NCBI GenBank assembly: GCA_036872755.1
Contig: JAVHNS010000001.1
Coordinates: forward strand, 2,666,001 to 2,730,000
Length of the DNA: 64,000 nucleotides
From: Orbilia blumenaviensis
Taxonomy: Eukaryota > Ascomycota > Orbiliomycetes > Orbiliales > Orbiliaceae
Direction of reading: 5' to 3'
A program made the position numbers and the translations under genes. Below the pieces are notes generated by a model, which worked only from the letters and a program-made list of their open reading frames with translations, did no database searches and had not been told where the DNA came from. Shown piece by piece: positions 23,257 through 35,254 of this stretch. Numbering within the stretch: position 1 is the first letter of the stretch; every line of letters starts with the position of its first letter.

Positions 23257-25614
23257 TTACCCGAGAAGAATCTCCATCTCCTGCGTCGTCCTGGGGAATG
23301 CTTCCCTTGAGAAGATCGTCGGTGGCAGGTTCTCCAATGCCGCTTCGACCCGAGCGAAATCATTGACAAACCTGTCCAAAGCTGCCCGAATAATACTCTT
23401 CTTGAGTGAAGGCCGCGACAAGTAAACGAGGCGGGTCTCCGCATCGATCATCGCACTAGGAAGAAATTCATCTAGCTGCTGTGAGCATTCCACTAAAATT
23501 TCCTCAGTCACTGCACCGCTATCGAAGGGTTCCTCATCATTCCCAGTATCCAACATAACTGCAAGGCCTGATGCAGTCAGGAAATAGTCGTGCAGCTGGT
23601 CTACAATTGCTGCCACGTGCTGATCAACATCGTTATCAAGGTGATGAATGTAGTTCTCCGTTCCATACGTTGATAGCCGCATGGTATTCTAGTAAAATAA
23701 CCTGGTTAGATTCCACGCCCAGAAAGAAGTAGATTCCCAATTAGAAGACGAACCTTGGAAACCTCTAGACAGTTTACTATGAAAATATGTGATTCTAGAG
23801 TTGCAAGGTCCCTCGAAAGGGTCTGACAGCCTTGTATATACGGATGCAATGCTTCCGAATAAATCATATCAAATGCTTGTGGTTTATATTCATCGGATAT
23901 TAAAGACGCCTCAAAGCCCTTGATCAGGTCTTTGAACCGCGCCAACGCGTCGATTAGGAATATAGGTGGTGATAGATCTTGCGTCGCCGATGGTAGATCG
24001 CGCTGAACAGATCTAACCAAGTCTCTGAGGCAACTTTGGAGCTGCCGTGTGGCCGTCGATATGAGACTATAGCGAATAAGTCAGTTTACTTCTATATAGA
24101 CTAGTAATACAGGAAATTTTACCCGTCAATAGCAGCAATAAGGACGGCATCAGGACCCAGTAGCTTTTTAAATGTTTCTCGATAAAACATTAGAATATTC
24201 AAAATCCCATATAGGAGTGTCGGTTCCTCATGGCTCGATATAACTTGCTCCGTCCGATACTAGCCTAATGTTAGTTTATGAAATATTTAGGACGGAATGA
24301 GGAATACTGACCCTGAATGTCGAAAGAACTGCTTCAAGTGATTTGTCCGCCAGAGGCCGTACATGGTCTTTCAGCCTAGTCTCGGTTTCGAGTAACGACT
24401 CAAGGCCTTCGTCTGGCAAGCCACCCCGAAATTCGTCGCCAGGGACAAGTTCAAATATAGCTTGGAGTGCCTCAACTTCGCTAACGAGGGCTGAGTGAAG
24501 CCACGCGAGCATATCTCCGATATATCTAATGGGGTCATGAGCCATCAAGTCGATTGGCTTGTCCACCGATCTATCATTGCCGCCAGTTAAGGCGACATTG
24601 AATGATTCGGTAAGAGTCCTCTGCCGTGACTCTGCCAGTGTATCAATACAACTCCTACGATAAAACATTAATACAAGCCCTGTAACCTCTATTGATTGGC
24701 TAGTGGCTTACTGTAAAAGTGCAGGACGACTTGTGAGAACATCGAGTGCCTTCCGTACACGGTGGTTCCCTGTAGGTGTCTCAAATGATAGGAACTTGAG
24801 CTCTCTCTGCAACCACAGATAAACTCTCTGGTACGCCGAATTAAGATTCCTCGTCATCTGGTCCATAATCTCAACACTAAGCCCAAGCGTTAGTAACTAG
24901 TATATATATGGGAGTAGTTGAAACTGTCCCGTACCCTGCACGAGTGCTCTCGGAGCCGAGCAGCACCTGACAGTCAGAGTGGATGCCTTTGACTCTAAGC
25001 AGCGTGTTGAAGAAGTCGTCATCGAGTGATTGAGGTGAGGAAGTAATGTTGGCTAGGTCGGCCACTGGCAAGGTGAATTTCTGCAGGAAGGCCTGCAGCA
25101 GAGCTTCTTTCCGGTGAACCTTCTCTCTGTCTTCCAGCATTGCTCCGCCCTCTTGCACGACGGAACTAATCTCCACGGCACCATTGTCGACTCGAGTCGT
25201 AACATCGTTGAATGTTTCGTGCAGTCCTTTCAGGGCGTCTCCGATGAACCGTACTTGCTGAGACAGAGATGTCAGTAAACCGAACAAACCATACTATATA
25301 CGATGAAAGCACCAGCCAACCTCAGCAATCAAACCAAAGTCCTGAATGACCTGCGTATTGCTACTGGCGAGATCGTGTAGAGTCTGTGCGCGGAGCCGAC
25401 GACGGGTGTCGGCATTGTTATTCTCGACAATTGAATTGAACGCGGTGAGGACCTCCTTGATGTCCGGATCCGTCGCGGATGTTGACAGGATATGAGCCGC
25501 CTTGAGAGGTAGGTGGTTGGACTTCAGACCCGGAGTGTCGGGTAGACCGGTGTGATCGGACAGGTATCGGTCATCTCGGTCGTCAAGATGGAGCAGGATC
25601 TCTGGGGTGGCCAT
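23257..25614 (-). CDS. cog6: Conserved oligomeric Golgi complex subunit 6
   Basis: Subunit of the COG vesicle-tethering complex that keeps Golgi enzymes recycling. Seven exons: 25321..25614, 24935..25257, 24712..24876, 24312..24654, 24123..24259, 23754..24066 and 23257..23688 sum to 2,007 nt (668 aa), the usual length. The N-terminal half is heptad-rich (NSIVENNNADTRRRLRAQ, EALLQAFLQKFTL). Family marks are the FFNTLLRVKGIHSDCQVLL block and AHDPIRYIGDMLAWLHSAL, the most conserved Cog6 signature. The C-terminus reads RLVYLSRPSLKK and ends MEILLG. No odd features apart from many small introns. Confidence 0.95.
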
Positions 25615-26845
25615 GTTCTGGCGCTCGGGAGGTGTGGGGGTGGTCCAGGCCAGCTATAGCTATAGCTCTTACGATCACAGCTAAACTGGCGCTGCTTCTC
25701 GGTCTCGCTTTAAATTGGAGCTTCGGGCTTTCCAATTGGTACCTGCATGCCATAGCTCGATCTCGGTCTTAGTGCTATTCTGTCTTCCCACTCCCCGCGA
25801 ATGTACCACTCATATACCTCTTAGTGCTTCCGGTATGCTTAGGTTGGTCTAGGTAGGTAGGTACCTAGGTAGGTACCTGTTACTGGATTATTCTTATTAT
25901 CATGGAGAGCATGGACCAACTGCCATCAAACCGGGGGGGCGACACTATTTTTAGCATCAGCCCTCACCGGTACCAGGTCCACTGGAGCAGACTAGGTACT
26001 TACCTCCTTAAGTACTTCTTCACTTTGCTTCAGCACCGGTATAGTAAATTCAAGTGATATGCAGCCAGCCTACTGCTCTAATTATCATATCACCATAGTA
26101 TTTCCTTCTGTACGGCCGGTGGTGACAGTGGTGAGATATCACAGGTAGTCGGTAGCCAGGAATTATCTAACTCCGCCGGATATATGTAACGTAACAGTCA
26201 ATTTAAAATAAACATCGACGAGATGAAATGAACAGGATCGATAGCCAGAGAGTCGAGTAAAGCACTGCCTCTTCCCCCCGTGGCCTCCAGTTCTGTTCTG
26301 TTCTGTTTTAGCTCTGGCTGTATGTAATTAAGTGCTTTGCTTCCCAAGATTCCAATGCCCTGGCCCTGCCTTGCCGAGACACTTCTTCTGGCAATTCCAA
26401 TTTCTAGTTGCGTGGACCCGACCGACCTGGAGAACCCAACTTCCGGCTGGAACAGATCAGACACCAAGACGGACAGACTGACATCCATTCCCTTCATACC
26501 ATACCCAGTACTCCGCCTTCCCAGCTGACGACCTTCCCCATCTTCCGCTTCCGCTTCCAGCTCCAAACCCAGCCGGTCTGACGCCTATTCTATCTCTTTT
26601 TTTTATTATTATTGTTATTACTTTTATTTCTATTTTTTTATTTTTATTGTTTTATTTTATCAACCCGGTCCAGTTCTCGAGGCTACAGGAAATACACTTT
26701 CTGACCTTGAGTCTATTACATTACGTCCACTTGGTCCATTTCATCCATCCCTTCGCGACTCCTGCGTCCGTCCATTCAAACATCAAACATCACACCCAAA
26801 CTCATCGCAAATCCGTAGCAACACCCACCACCACCTCATCTCGAG
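25615..26845. promoter_or_regulatory. Divergent upstream region cog6/cdc50
   Basis: A 1,231-bp gap between two divergent starts. At about 25850-25880 there is a GTAGGTAGGTACC/GGTACC palindromic microsatellite-like patch; near 26600-26660 a TTTTATT-rich run. No coding region recognised; both promoters lie here. Confidence 0.45.
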
Positions 26846-28490
26846 ATGAGTAGGACTTCCGAAGACAACGAAGGCATCGACCCTCGGGATAAGAAGAAGA
26901 AGGAGAAGACCAGAAGACCCGGCAGTATGTTCGCTGCGACTGTTCCCTCTTGATCCGTCGTCGTCCGTGTTTTTTTCTTCTTTCTGTGCTGACCGGTGGT
27001 GGTGAATGTGGCCCCTGATAAATAGATACCGCCTTCAAGCAGCAGCGTTTAAAAGCATGGCAGTAAGCTTTATTCTTCCTCCTTCTCGTAGGCCAGCAAT
27101 GCCAGTCGAATCGGGGTCTACAAAACTTGTCATTGCCGTGATTTTTGTCTAATCCGTTTCCTTCCGATAGACCCATCTTAACTCCTAAAACTGTACTGCC
27201 GCTCTTTTTCGCAGTTGGTGTGATATTTGCGCCAATCGGTGGCTTGCTGCTATGGGCTTCTGAACAGGTACAGCGAACTATAACTGCTCGGCATTCACAC
27301 ACCGTATTAACCATCATATCCGACAGGTTCAAGAGTTAGTTATTGACTACACCGAATGCGCATCCGCTGCCGGTTCCAACAGAGACTTCGTTCCCATCCC
27401 TTCCGACAAAGTCCAGAGAAACTTCTTCAAGCCGACGGTTGAAACAAAACAAGACCCGCAATGGAAATACGTGACCAACACTACTACGATCGGTAGAAAC
27501 AATCGTAGAATTAATGAAACCCTCTGTACCCTCAAATTCCAACTGGAAGCCGACATGACTGCACCGGTTTTGCTCTACTACCGACTCACCAACTTCTACC
27601 AAAACCACCGTCGATACGTCAAATCTGTCAATGAGGAGCAACTTCGAGGTACCGCTGTTGGAGCTGGGACATTGGATACTAGTGAATCTTGTGCGCCGCT
27701 GGCTGTCAACTCCGCCGGGAAGATCATCTATCCGTGCGGGCTTATGGCAAATTCTCTCTTCAACGACACATTCGGATCTCCGGTTCTCGTCCAAAAGCGT
27801 GGAGGAACTTCTTCTCAGCCAGAGCCCTATGAAATGACAAATAAGGGTATCGCATGGCCCAGCGACCGTGATCGCTATGGCGAGACAAAGTACACGCTTG
27901 ATCAGATCGTCCCGCCACCTTACTGGGAAAACCGGTTCCCTGACGGATATAATTCGACTAATCTGCCCAAACTCAAAGAGTGGGAAGAATTGCAAGTGTG
28001 GATGCGTACCGCTGGTCTCCCAAATTTCAGCAAGCTAGCACGACGTAATGATACAAAGACTATGGAAAGCGGTGTTTATACCCTCGAGATCAGAATGAGT
28101 ATGACGAAATTCTTGAATGGACGACGGGGAGTTTTTTATTTATTTATTTTTTTACAAACTAACGGATTCTATTATTATTATTATTATAGATTTCCCTGTC
28201 CATTTATACGGTGGTACCAAATCCATCGTTCTATCTACTAGAACGGTGATGGGAGGAAAGAATCCATTCTTGGGTATTGCATACGTTGTCGTCGGAGGTC
28301 TATGCGTGCTCCTCGGCGTCATCTTTACTGCTCGCCACTTGTTCAAGCCCAGGTTCGTCGGACTCTACTAAAAAATATCTCCTAAGATTATTTTTATTAA
28401 CAATTCGCCTATAGAAAACTCGGTGACCACACTTACCTCAGCTGGGAAAATGGCCCAGCCGCCACAGCTTCAGGACGTGATGCGCATTAG
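26846..28490 (+). CDS. cdc50: Cdc50/Lem3-family P4-ATPase (flippase) subunit
   Basis: Chaperone-like beta subunit of phospholipid flippases. Six exons: 26846..26924, 27026..27062, 27171..27267, 27327..28098, 28190..28352 and 28415..28490 total 1,224 nt (407 aa). A cytosolic basic N-terminus ([22 protein letters not shown]), first TM helix ([21 protein letters not shown]), a large lumenal domain with N-glycosylation sites, family blocks [33 protein letters not shown] and [12 protein letters not shown], then the second TM helix ([19 protein letters not shown]) and a short tail. Topology and length fit the family. Which of the fungal paralogues (Cdc50, Lem3, Crf1) it matches cannot be told by eye. 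Confidence 0.95.
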
Positions 28491-30136
28491 ACATTCTGAA
28501 GACCTATAATAATAAAAAAAGATGTTCATGGCTGGGAAAATTCTTATTTTTGTGGCTACGTTTTTATGACATGGGCGTATTGTGCCGCCGTTCGGGAAAT
28601 GTTTTCTTTTAAAGGGTTGTTTCTTTATATTCTGTCGTTATTTTTCACTCTCTTCTCCTCGTCCTTGATCGCCCATTTGGTGGTCGGCGTGGCTTCTTTC
28701 TCTTTTTTCTTTCTTTCTTTTTCTTGTAAGATTGGTTCTTCCAGAGGTTCTAGCATGTTGTGACTTATATTCTCGCTTTCATATCTGAGCAATCGATGGT
28801 ATCTTCAACCAAAAGTTCATCTAATCCAATTGAGAGGCCTTGTATTCTGGATATGATTTACTCAGCGGACTACTTATATAAGAGCAATTCAGAGGTAACC
28901 TGAAGAGTCCAGACCCGTTATTGATTCCGTCTTCCCATCTGTTAAAGTACCCTGTACCGTAGGCAGTGCAATATATATCATATCGAAGCTAACCTAAACA
29001 ACCCAGCATCATCGACAGAGTCAAATGGAACAATTCAATTATAATATGGAGACATTTTCGTCTTTCAACAATGCAATATATAGATCTAAACATTAATCAC
29101 ACGGTAGCCAGATAGCAGCGTACTGCATCATTAGAAACACATAGGCCGTGGGAAATGTTGAAACGGAAGCTAATATAAATGCATACCTGCATACCTACAT
29201 ACCTGCATAGCCGGGGTCGCGGTCGGTTACCGTAGTTAACCAGGTACTAATTTGAATTTGAAACATGTTTAAACACCTTTCGAAGAACATCTTGTCCTTT
29301 TATACGAAGGCCGATCTAAGCATAGAATCGTTCCACAGCGTATATATTAACCCACTTCTGGTCACGCTGCAGCTGAATCTGTTCACGTTTTGGCGTTGAG
29401 TATTCCTTGTTAGCGCATAATGCACGGCTGCACCTGCTACGTTACTTCCTGGGTTCTGAATGGAACGAAGTCCGCGCGATTGGGCAGCACAGTTTCTCAG
29501 ACGAGACAAGAGACGGCGGCAAGGCTAGCAGCCTGCCTAGCTGGAAAAGAGCAATGTGATGCGGGCTCCGATTCTGCCATGTTTAAATTTTTAGGAGCAA
29601 ATTTCCAGACCTCTCAGTTCGGACCGGTACACACTTTTCAGCGGCTAAGGCTGATAGCTACAATATTATTTCCCATCGTGTCATTATATATTATATGTCA
29701 GATACCGGAATGAAATGAAGTGAAAGCAGGTTGGTAAGTGCACCAGCAAAGAAAGAATTATCTGTAATTCAAAATTTAATATCTACGAACCGTAAAAAAC
29801 CGGGGTAATTCGAGTATAGACTTGGAGCAGGTTTATAACCAGGGCTAGAATAAGGCTTTCATGAATCCATGAATCCATGAATCCATGAACTCAAGGGTTC
29901 TTTTGATTTTAAACTAGGACGGTAAAGTTGCAATCGATCTAAACCTAAATCTACAGTCGATAGAGACATGACTCAATCTTTAAAAATCGAAAAACTACCA
30001 GCTACAGATCTAGAGGTCTAGAGCTGATATCTAATTCATTTTTATCGGTAAATAGGTAGTAGTATTCGCTATGCAATTAAACAAGCTGAGACTTTCAATC
30101 ATTTAATATATAACATAGTCCTCCAAAATGAGAAAG
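28491..30136. other. Gene-free stretch, unique sequence
   Basis: About 1.6 kb without a recognisable gene on either strand. A short direct repeat of GAATCCAT units lies at about 29860-29890, and CATACCTGCATA-type repeats near 29180-29205. The longest open frames have no visible domain. It could be decayed sequence. Confidence 0.4.
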
Positions 30137-30456
30137 GAAAAAAATTACATGCACACAATTTCGTATACATGCACACTAACTACGCGCGTACATGCCCTAG
30201 CTGTGTCCCTACACACTCCACCATACACCAGCCACACATCCCATACATCCTACAGTAAATTCAACCTGTGATTTCTTAAAGCTATTACCTACTTGGGCAT
30301 TGGGCCCGGGGCCTGCGGGGTACAGCGCTGTCAACTGGCTATAGTAGGTAGATAATAGCTCTAAGAGATCCTAAGTTGGATTTTCTATAGGACGGGTGGC
30401 TAGCGGATGATGGAGTGTGCATGGACACAGGTAAGCTTGTGCATGTAATTTTTTTC
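30137..30456. mobile_element. Foldback / MITE-like element (imperfect 320-bp palindrome)
   Basis: The two ends are inverted copies: GAAAAAAATTACATGCACA at the left and its complement TGTGCATGTAATTTTTTTC at the right. Similarity continues inward: left ACACTCCACCATACACC, TCTTAAAGCTATTACCTAC and right (complemented) ACACTCCATCATCCGC, TCTTAGAGCTATTATCTAC. The centre is a GC-rich piece around GGGCCCGGGGCC. No open frame of note. This is the form of a non-autonomous DNA transposon or foldback repeat. I could not identify a clear target-site duplication, and the family is unknown. Confidence 0.6.
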
Positions 30457-30736
30457 AATTCGGCCCGCCATACATAAATGTAGTGGTCTAGCATGATTCT
30501 ATACCATGCATGCAAATGAGATAGTATATAATGGGAATAAAATTGTGGACGAAATCCCGGAAATTAAAAAAAAAAAGAGGAAAAAAAAGAGAGAAAAAAA
30601 AAAAAAAAAAAAAAAACACCCGTCGTAAAACATGAAAAGGTATAATATATACTGGTTATTAACTTGATAATGGTGGTAAATTGAGTTTAAAATCAGACTC
30701 GGATGCCATTGCCGTCGATCTTATAGGTAGGAGCAG

Positions 30737-31907
30737 TTAGTGGAGTTCATGGACATTCACATGATGCTCAGGAGTGGGTGGCTTTGGCGCGGGATAATTA
30801 TAAGGCGTATACGCATTAGGCCTGCCGTTATCGTAATATCTATTGTCACTGGTCCCAATTTCGACTGGGCCTCTGGAGTTTTTCTCGTAGACTGGTGGTG
30901 CCGGTGACTGGCGTCTCGTATGTCGTCTCCAGATAAAGAATGCAAGTGCTGCGACTCCAATAACAAGGACTGGTATTGCTACCCCAATCGCTATCTTAGC
31001 ACCGTTGGGCATCCCTGATGAAGCCATCGGGATAGAAGAGGCACTCGGGGTCTCGGATATCTTATTTTGTAGGTCGGAATCTGTGCCACTTGGAGAGGCA
31101 GGTCCTGTGGTCCTGGAAGAGGTTTCAGCTGACGAGGTGGTAGTCGTGGACATAGTTGACGGCTTGACAGAGGAAACTACGGTGCTGATGACGGTTGCAG
31201 TCGACCGCAAAAAGTTTGTGGGAAGTTGAACACCTTCACCAGCGTCGCAACATCTGTGCCGTTTCACGACAGATAGTCAATATATGGTTCATTTAATATC
31301 ATCATCGTCCGCCCACACAGCCCCCTCAAGAAAGCCCCCCCCCCACGGGAACAGTAAAGCATTACACAATATCATGCGATGGGAAATGAAGGGAAAGACT
31401 TACTTGCCGCCAGTGACTTTGCCACCGCAACAGACAGTTCCGTCTTGACAAAGCGTAATCGGTGCGTCCGAACGGAACCAATCTATATAATCCCATCAGT
31501 AAGCCTATATTTCATGAAAAACCCTTAAAACCTTCCGAAAGGAAAAATCGTTTCTTACCATACTGCGATCCCCTCCTTAGACAAATCTTCAGGCACGCAG
31601 GATCTTCCCACGTCGGATCCGTACAGCTTTCCCTCCAGAGCGCTCTTCCTACACCATCTGCAGTTGCTCCAGAACATAATCCATTTGACAAACAGATATC
31701 TGCGCCCGATCCTCGGTTTGCTATTGCACAGCACATCGAATGTTGTCCTCTGACATTATTGCAAGGTTGATAATCGGTCGAATTTCGCAAAGATCCATCT
31801 GGATAATAACACCGTGGTGTATCTGGAACTTCGATTTGTGCTGCAGTAAATCGAATAATAGACAATACGACCGTCAATAGAATGACGTTAAAACCAAGTC
31901 GCAACAT
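30737..31907 (-). CDS. Cysteine-rich single-pass cell-surface protein
   Basis: Function unknown. Three exons. A cleavable-looking signal peptide (MLRLGFNVILLTVVLSIIRFTAAQ) is followed by a compact ectodomain with many cysteines (CYYPDGSL, CCAIANRGSGADICLSNGLC, CCGG, GKCCDAG), a Ser/Thr-rich stalk (TMSTTTTSSAETSSRTTG) likely to be O-mannosylated, one TM helix (IAIGVAIPVLVIGVAALAFFIW), a basic stop-transfer RRHTRR and a Pro/Tyr-rich cytoplasmic tail. The architecture resembles fungal wall sensors (Wsc/Mid2 type), but I see no true WSC domain. Such proteins are common in Pezizomycotina and are usually annotated hypothetical. Confidence 0.8.
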
Positions 31908-33483
31908 CGTGGTGAGTGTATTTTGTGAAATGTATTAAGATATTAAAAAGAAAAAGAAGAAAAAAAGAACAGACCCAAATTCGAAGAAACCTTCAAAGAG
32001 CAAATCGCTGAAAGAATACAAAAAGGAGAAAAGAATGCAAAATGCAAGAACGGCCCAGGAACCGAATTCTCGGAATACCTCAGCTCGCACAGCAAGCGCA
32101 AAAGTTCGTTCGTGCGTGGAACGGGGTAACGTATGTTTACATACGTTTTACAACCTAAAGGAAGGGCGCCTCTTCATATATAAGCTATATCGGATATGCG
32201 GAGGCAGTAATAAACAAAAGGAACTCGACACCGGGTATATTTAGGTTATTTCCTTTTACTCGCATGAAACAAACTCGAAGAGCAGCACCATGGCCAATGG
32301 TAAGCGGGACTTAGAGATTCAGGCGCGCAGTATTTCCACTGCCAGGTCTTCCTTGCTGGTTTGCTAATGGTTTTCTGAACTTGCCTCCTTTGCAATTACA
32401 AGATACGGTTTGATGTGGGTCTTTCTCGTACAGCTCATCCGATCTCAAGCGTCGATTCGACTGGGGCCTGTGGGTAAATCGGCCTCAGAAGAATAAGAGG
32501 TCTCGAAACGTTTCCGCGGTCCAGCTTCCGGTATCTCAAATCATTTGCCCATGTAGAGAAATGCATGCGATCGAATGACCGCAATGCCCACCCCGTTGGA
32601 TATCGTATTTGTATCATATGTTGACTATATTCTGATATAAGAACCCTGATCAAGGCAGATGCAATCGACATCAACAAGGCAAAATCGAACCGGCGACCTA
32701 TTCAGCCTGCATCTATACGGAAAGAGGGCCTCGCTTTTGCGAGAAGTTTCTGGGAGGAGCTACTGCCGGCTACCTGCGACCTGATATCTTGAAATGTTAG
32801 ACCCACATGAGCATATGAGGGCGTTCGAAAATTTTAGCCTCAAAATGCAGGTGGGCGAGGTCCCATGGTTCGAGGCTACTCTCAGAATGGCTGTAAAATT
32901 TCCAGATTGGGCCAGTTTCGACCGCCAAGGTACCACATCTGTTATTATTGGCTGACGAGCGCATGGGTAACCATGAGAGTTGCACCAAAAAACACACGCG
33001 GGTGCGCGGCACAGCATATGGAGAAATTTCGTGACAGGGGCTGGCGCTTACTTCAAGCTGCTGCTTCTGGTTTCCCTATTTTTAGGGATTGTCTCAACAT
33101 CTTCTCGGCTGAACGATACTTGCGCGGTGCGGTGGGATGCCTACCAATCACGTGTCTACAATTAGGAACCGTCTTCGACAGGTGTAGCCCTCCCAAAAAG
33201 AATGCGACAGTAAAGTGCTTGGGTGAGGTTTTGCCTCTCGAGGATCTAATTTTTTAACAGTATCGATACATACAGGACGACCTGCCTTCGAAAGACCGCC
33301 CCTCGCGGTTATAACTTGCCATGCGCATGCGCGATATCGATAGCTATTATATAATATAACAGCCTTTTAACCCGACATTTACTACTACTACTATTATTAC
33401 TACTCCTACTATTACTACTACTATTACTACTACTACGACACCTCCAAGCCTTCTCGGCACGCTTCGCCGGGGACCGATACCAG
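31908..33483. other. Intergenic, no gene seen
   Basis: A 1.6-kb region between divergent genes. Open frames at 32435-32677 and 32760-33257 have no recognisable domains and unlikely composition. A (TAC/TAT)n trinucleotide tract at about 33380-33437 lies just upstream of the next gene. Confidence 0.4.
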
Positions 33484-34858
33484 ATGTCGTCCTTCATCCA
33501 GAACCCACGCGTAGTACGATTATTAGCACCCGTTGGAATCCTCTTGACTGTGGCTTTCTTGGTGTTCCATGTGTACGGGTCACCAAGCACAGCTGCTATA
33601 CCTAGCATTGGAAACTATGGTCAAAACGGCCCCCCTAGATTCCAACCCCCCGAGGCGTCGGTCCAACATAACGTTGTCCGCGGTGATAAAATAGTCTGGA
33701 CGAACGACAATGGAACAGTATGGCAATCTGTCGGCCGTGATCCAAACCGACCGGAATGCTGGACCTACGAAGACCGGTATGGGGTCTACAAAAAACTGTC
33801 ATCTAAAGCAGCTAGAATTATATCCGAAAACAACAGAGGTAGTGGGAATAGGAGAGCTGTTCTCCTAAGGCTAGGCGGGAACCAAGCCTGGGGGTCTCAT
33901 TTTATATGGCACGTCAGATCACTCGTCATAGAAGCTGGCCACCTGGCAGGATACGACGTTATTATATACGTACATCTCGACATGGATTGGGTGAAACAGA
34001 AAGCCTGGCTGGAGAAGGTGCCGAAGGAACTACGTCCACTGGTTCAAGTATTCTCGACACAGGACCTGAGGAAATGGATTCCAAAACCTGCCGAGTTTAA
34101 AAATGTTTACGAGCAGAACCATACACCAGTTCAGATGTTTATGGCTCAGAACCCTAAATACGACTTCGTGTATACAGTAGAAAACGACGTTCGATTAATC
34201 GGGAGGTGGGATACATTTCTATCAGACGTCGATACCGAATATGCTTTTCATAGAAAACACCAGGGAAAGGACCAGAATCTATCGGATATCCCGGATCTAG
34301 TAACCTTCCAGTCAGTGCGCCGTCCTAGGCCTGATTGGCCATGGTTTAAAGCCGAATCCGAGAATGCCTGCCTTAAGAAATTTGGTGGCAAGGAGAACGT
34401 CAGGTCTTCGTTAGGTGTTATGTGGGGCTGGTCTCGCAAATTGACCGATTCCCTGACGGATTACAACAAGGGCGGGCTTAACTGTTACTTCGAATATTTT
34501 GCGCCTTCGGTCGCCTATCACCAAGACCTAACTACATTCTTCTATCAACATCCATTATATTGTCCTAACAGACCGAGTCCGTCGGAGAGGCACTCTATGG
34601 TACCCGAGGATGTTGGAAAGAACGACCCGAGGCTGGTTCAGTATGATAAGGTTGCTGTAGGGTGCACTGTAAGTTTATAGATAACTGTTTCTAGGGACCG
34701 GCCTATCTCAGCTTCTCTTTGCTAACCGCTATTCCGATGACCAGTATTACTTCGTCAAAGTCCACGCCCAACCGTTTTGGGAAACATGGCACCGAAACCC
34801 CGAGGCCTGCCGTCCTCCCGCCTTGGTTCACCCCGTGAAAGGCGACTATTACAATTAA
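33484..34858 (+). CDS. Type II membrane glycosyltransferase-like protein (DUF3405-like)
   Basis: Two exons, 33484..34668 and 34745..34858, total 1,299 nt (432 aa). A short cytosolic N-terminus precedes one signal-anchor helix (VVRLLAPVGILLTVAFLVFHVY); the rest is lumenal. Readable blocks are WTYEDRYGVYKKL, VLLRLGGNQAWGSHFIWHVRSLV, YDVIIYVHLDMDWV, FVYTVENDVRLIGRWDTFL and GVMWGWSRKL. The E-N-D-V-R..G-W block resembles the acidic metal/sugar-nucleotide motif of fungal DUF3405 proteins, which are glycosyltransferase-like and of unproven substrate. I infer a Golgi protein acting on cell-wall or glycoprotein sugars. The second exon (YYFVKVHAQPFWETWH) keeps frame. Confidence 0.6.
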
Positions 34859-35254
34859 GCTCGTCGATTCACTCAAAGTTTAGCATCTGGCCCCCAAAAA
34901 GCATGTCGGTTTGGGTTTTTAAGTATTTAGAATATAGCACTTAGCAGGCGAATTTGTTCTTTTGATATATGGTTAATGTATAATTTGACAAGCTGGCTCT
35001 TATTCTTCTTCTTTGCTGGGGATAGTGGGTATGGTTCGCGACAAATTATTCAGGCGGGGTCTGTTTTTTTTTTTAAAAAAATCGATATGCCCGAAAGCGT
35101 AAGATTTCTTTTTGTATATATAGCATGGAAAGTGAACAGGGTATTAGAAATACAAAATAAATTATATGATATAGAAGGCTCCAACTCCGGCTAGAATAAT
35201 TGGAATACAAGGCTTTGAGTTATAATCACTACTTGGTTCATATACGGATGACTT
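34859..35254. other. Convergent 3' region, no gene seen
   Basis: A 396-bp AT-rich gap between two converging genes; it should contain both polyadenylation regions. Nothing else seen. Confidence 0.4.

Noticed and set aside
32866..32900. GGTTCGA as a tRNA T-loop
   Set aside because: No acceptor stem, anticodon arm or D arm could be fitted around it.
32435..33257. Possible gene or transposon relic in open frames between the two divergent genes
   Set aside because: No domain, no splice logic and no repeat ends could be seen on either strand.
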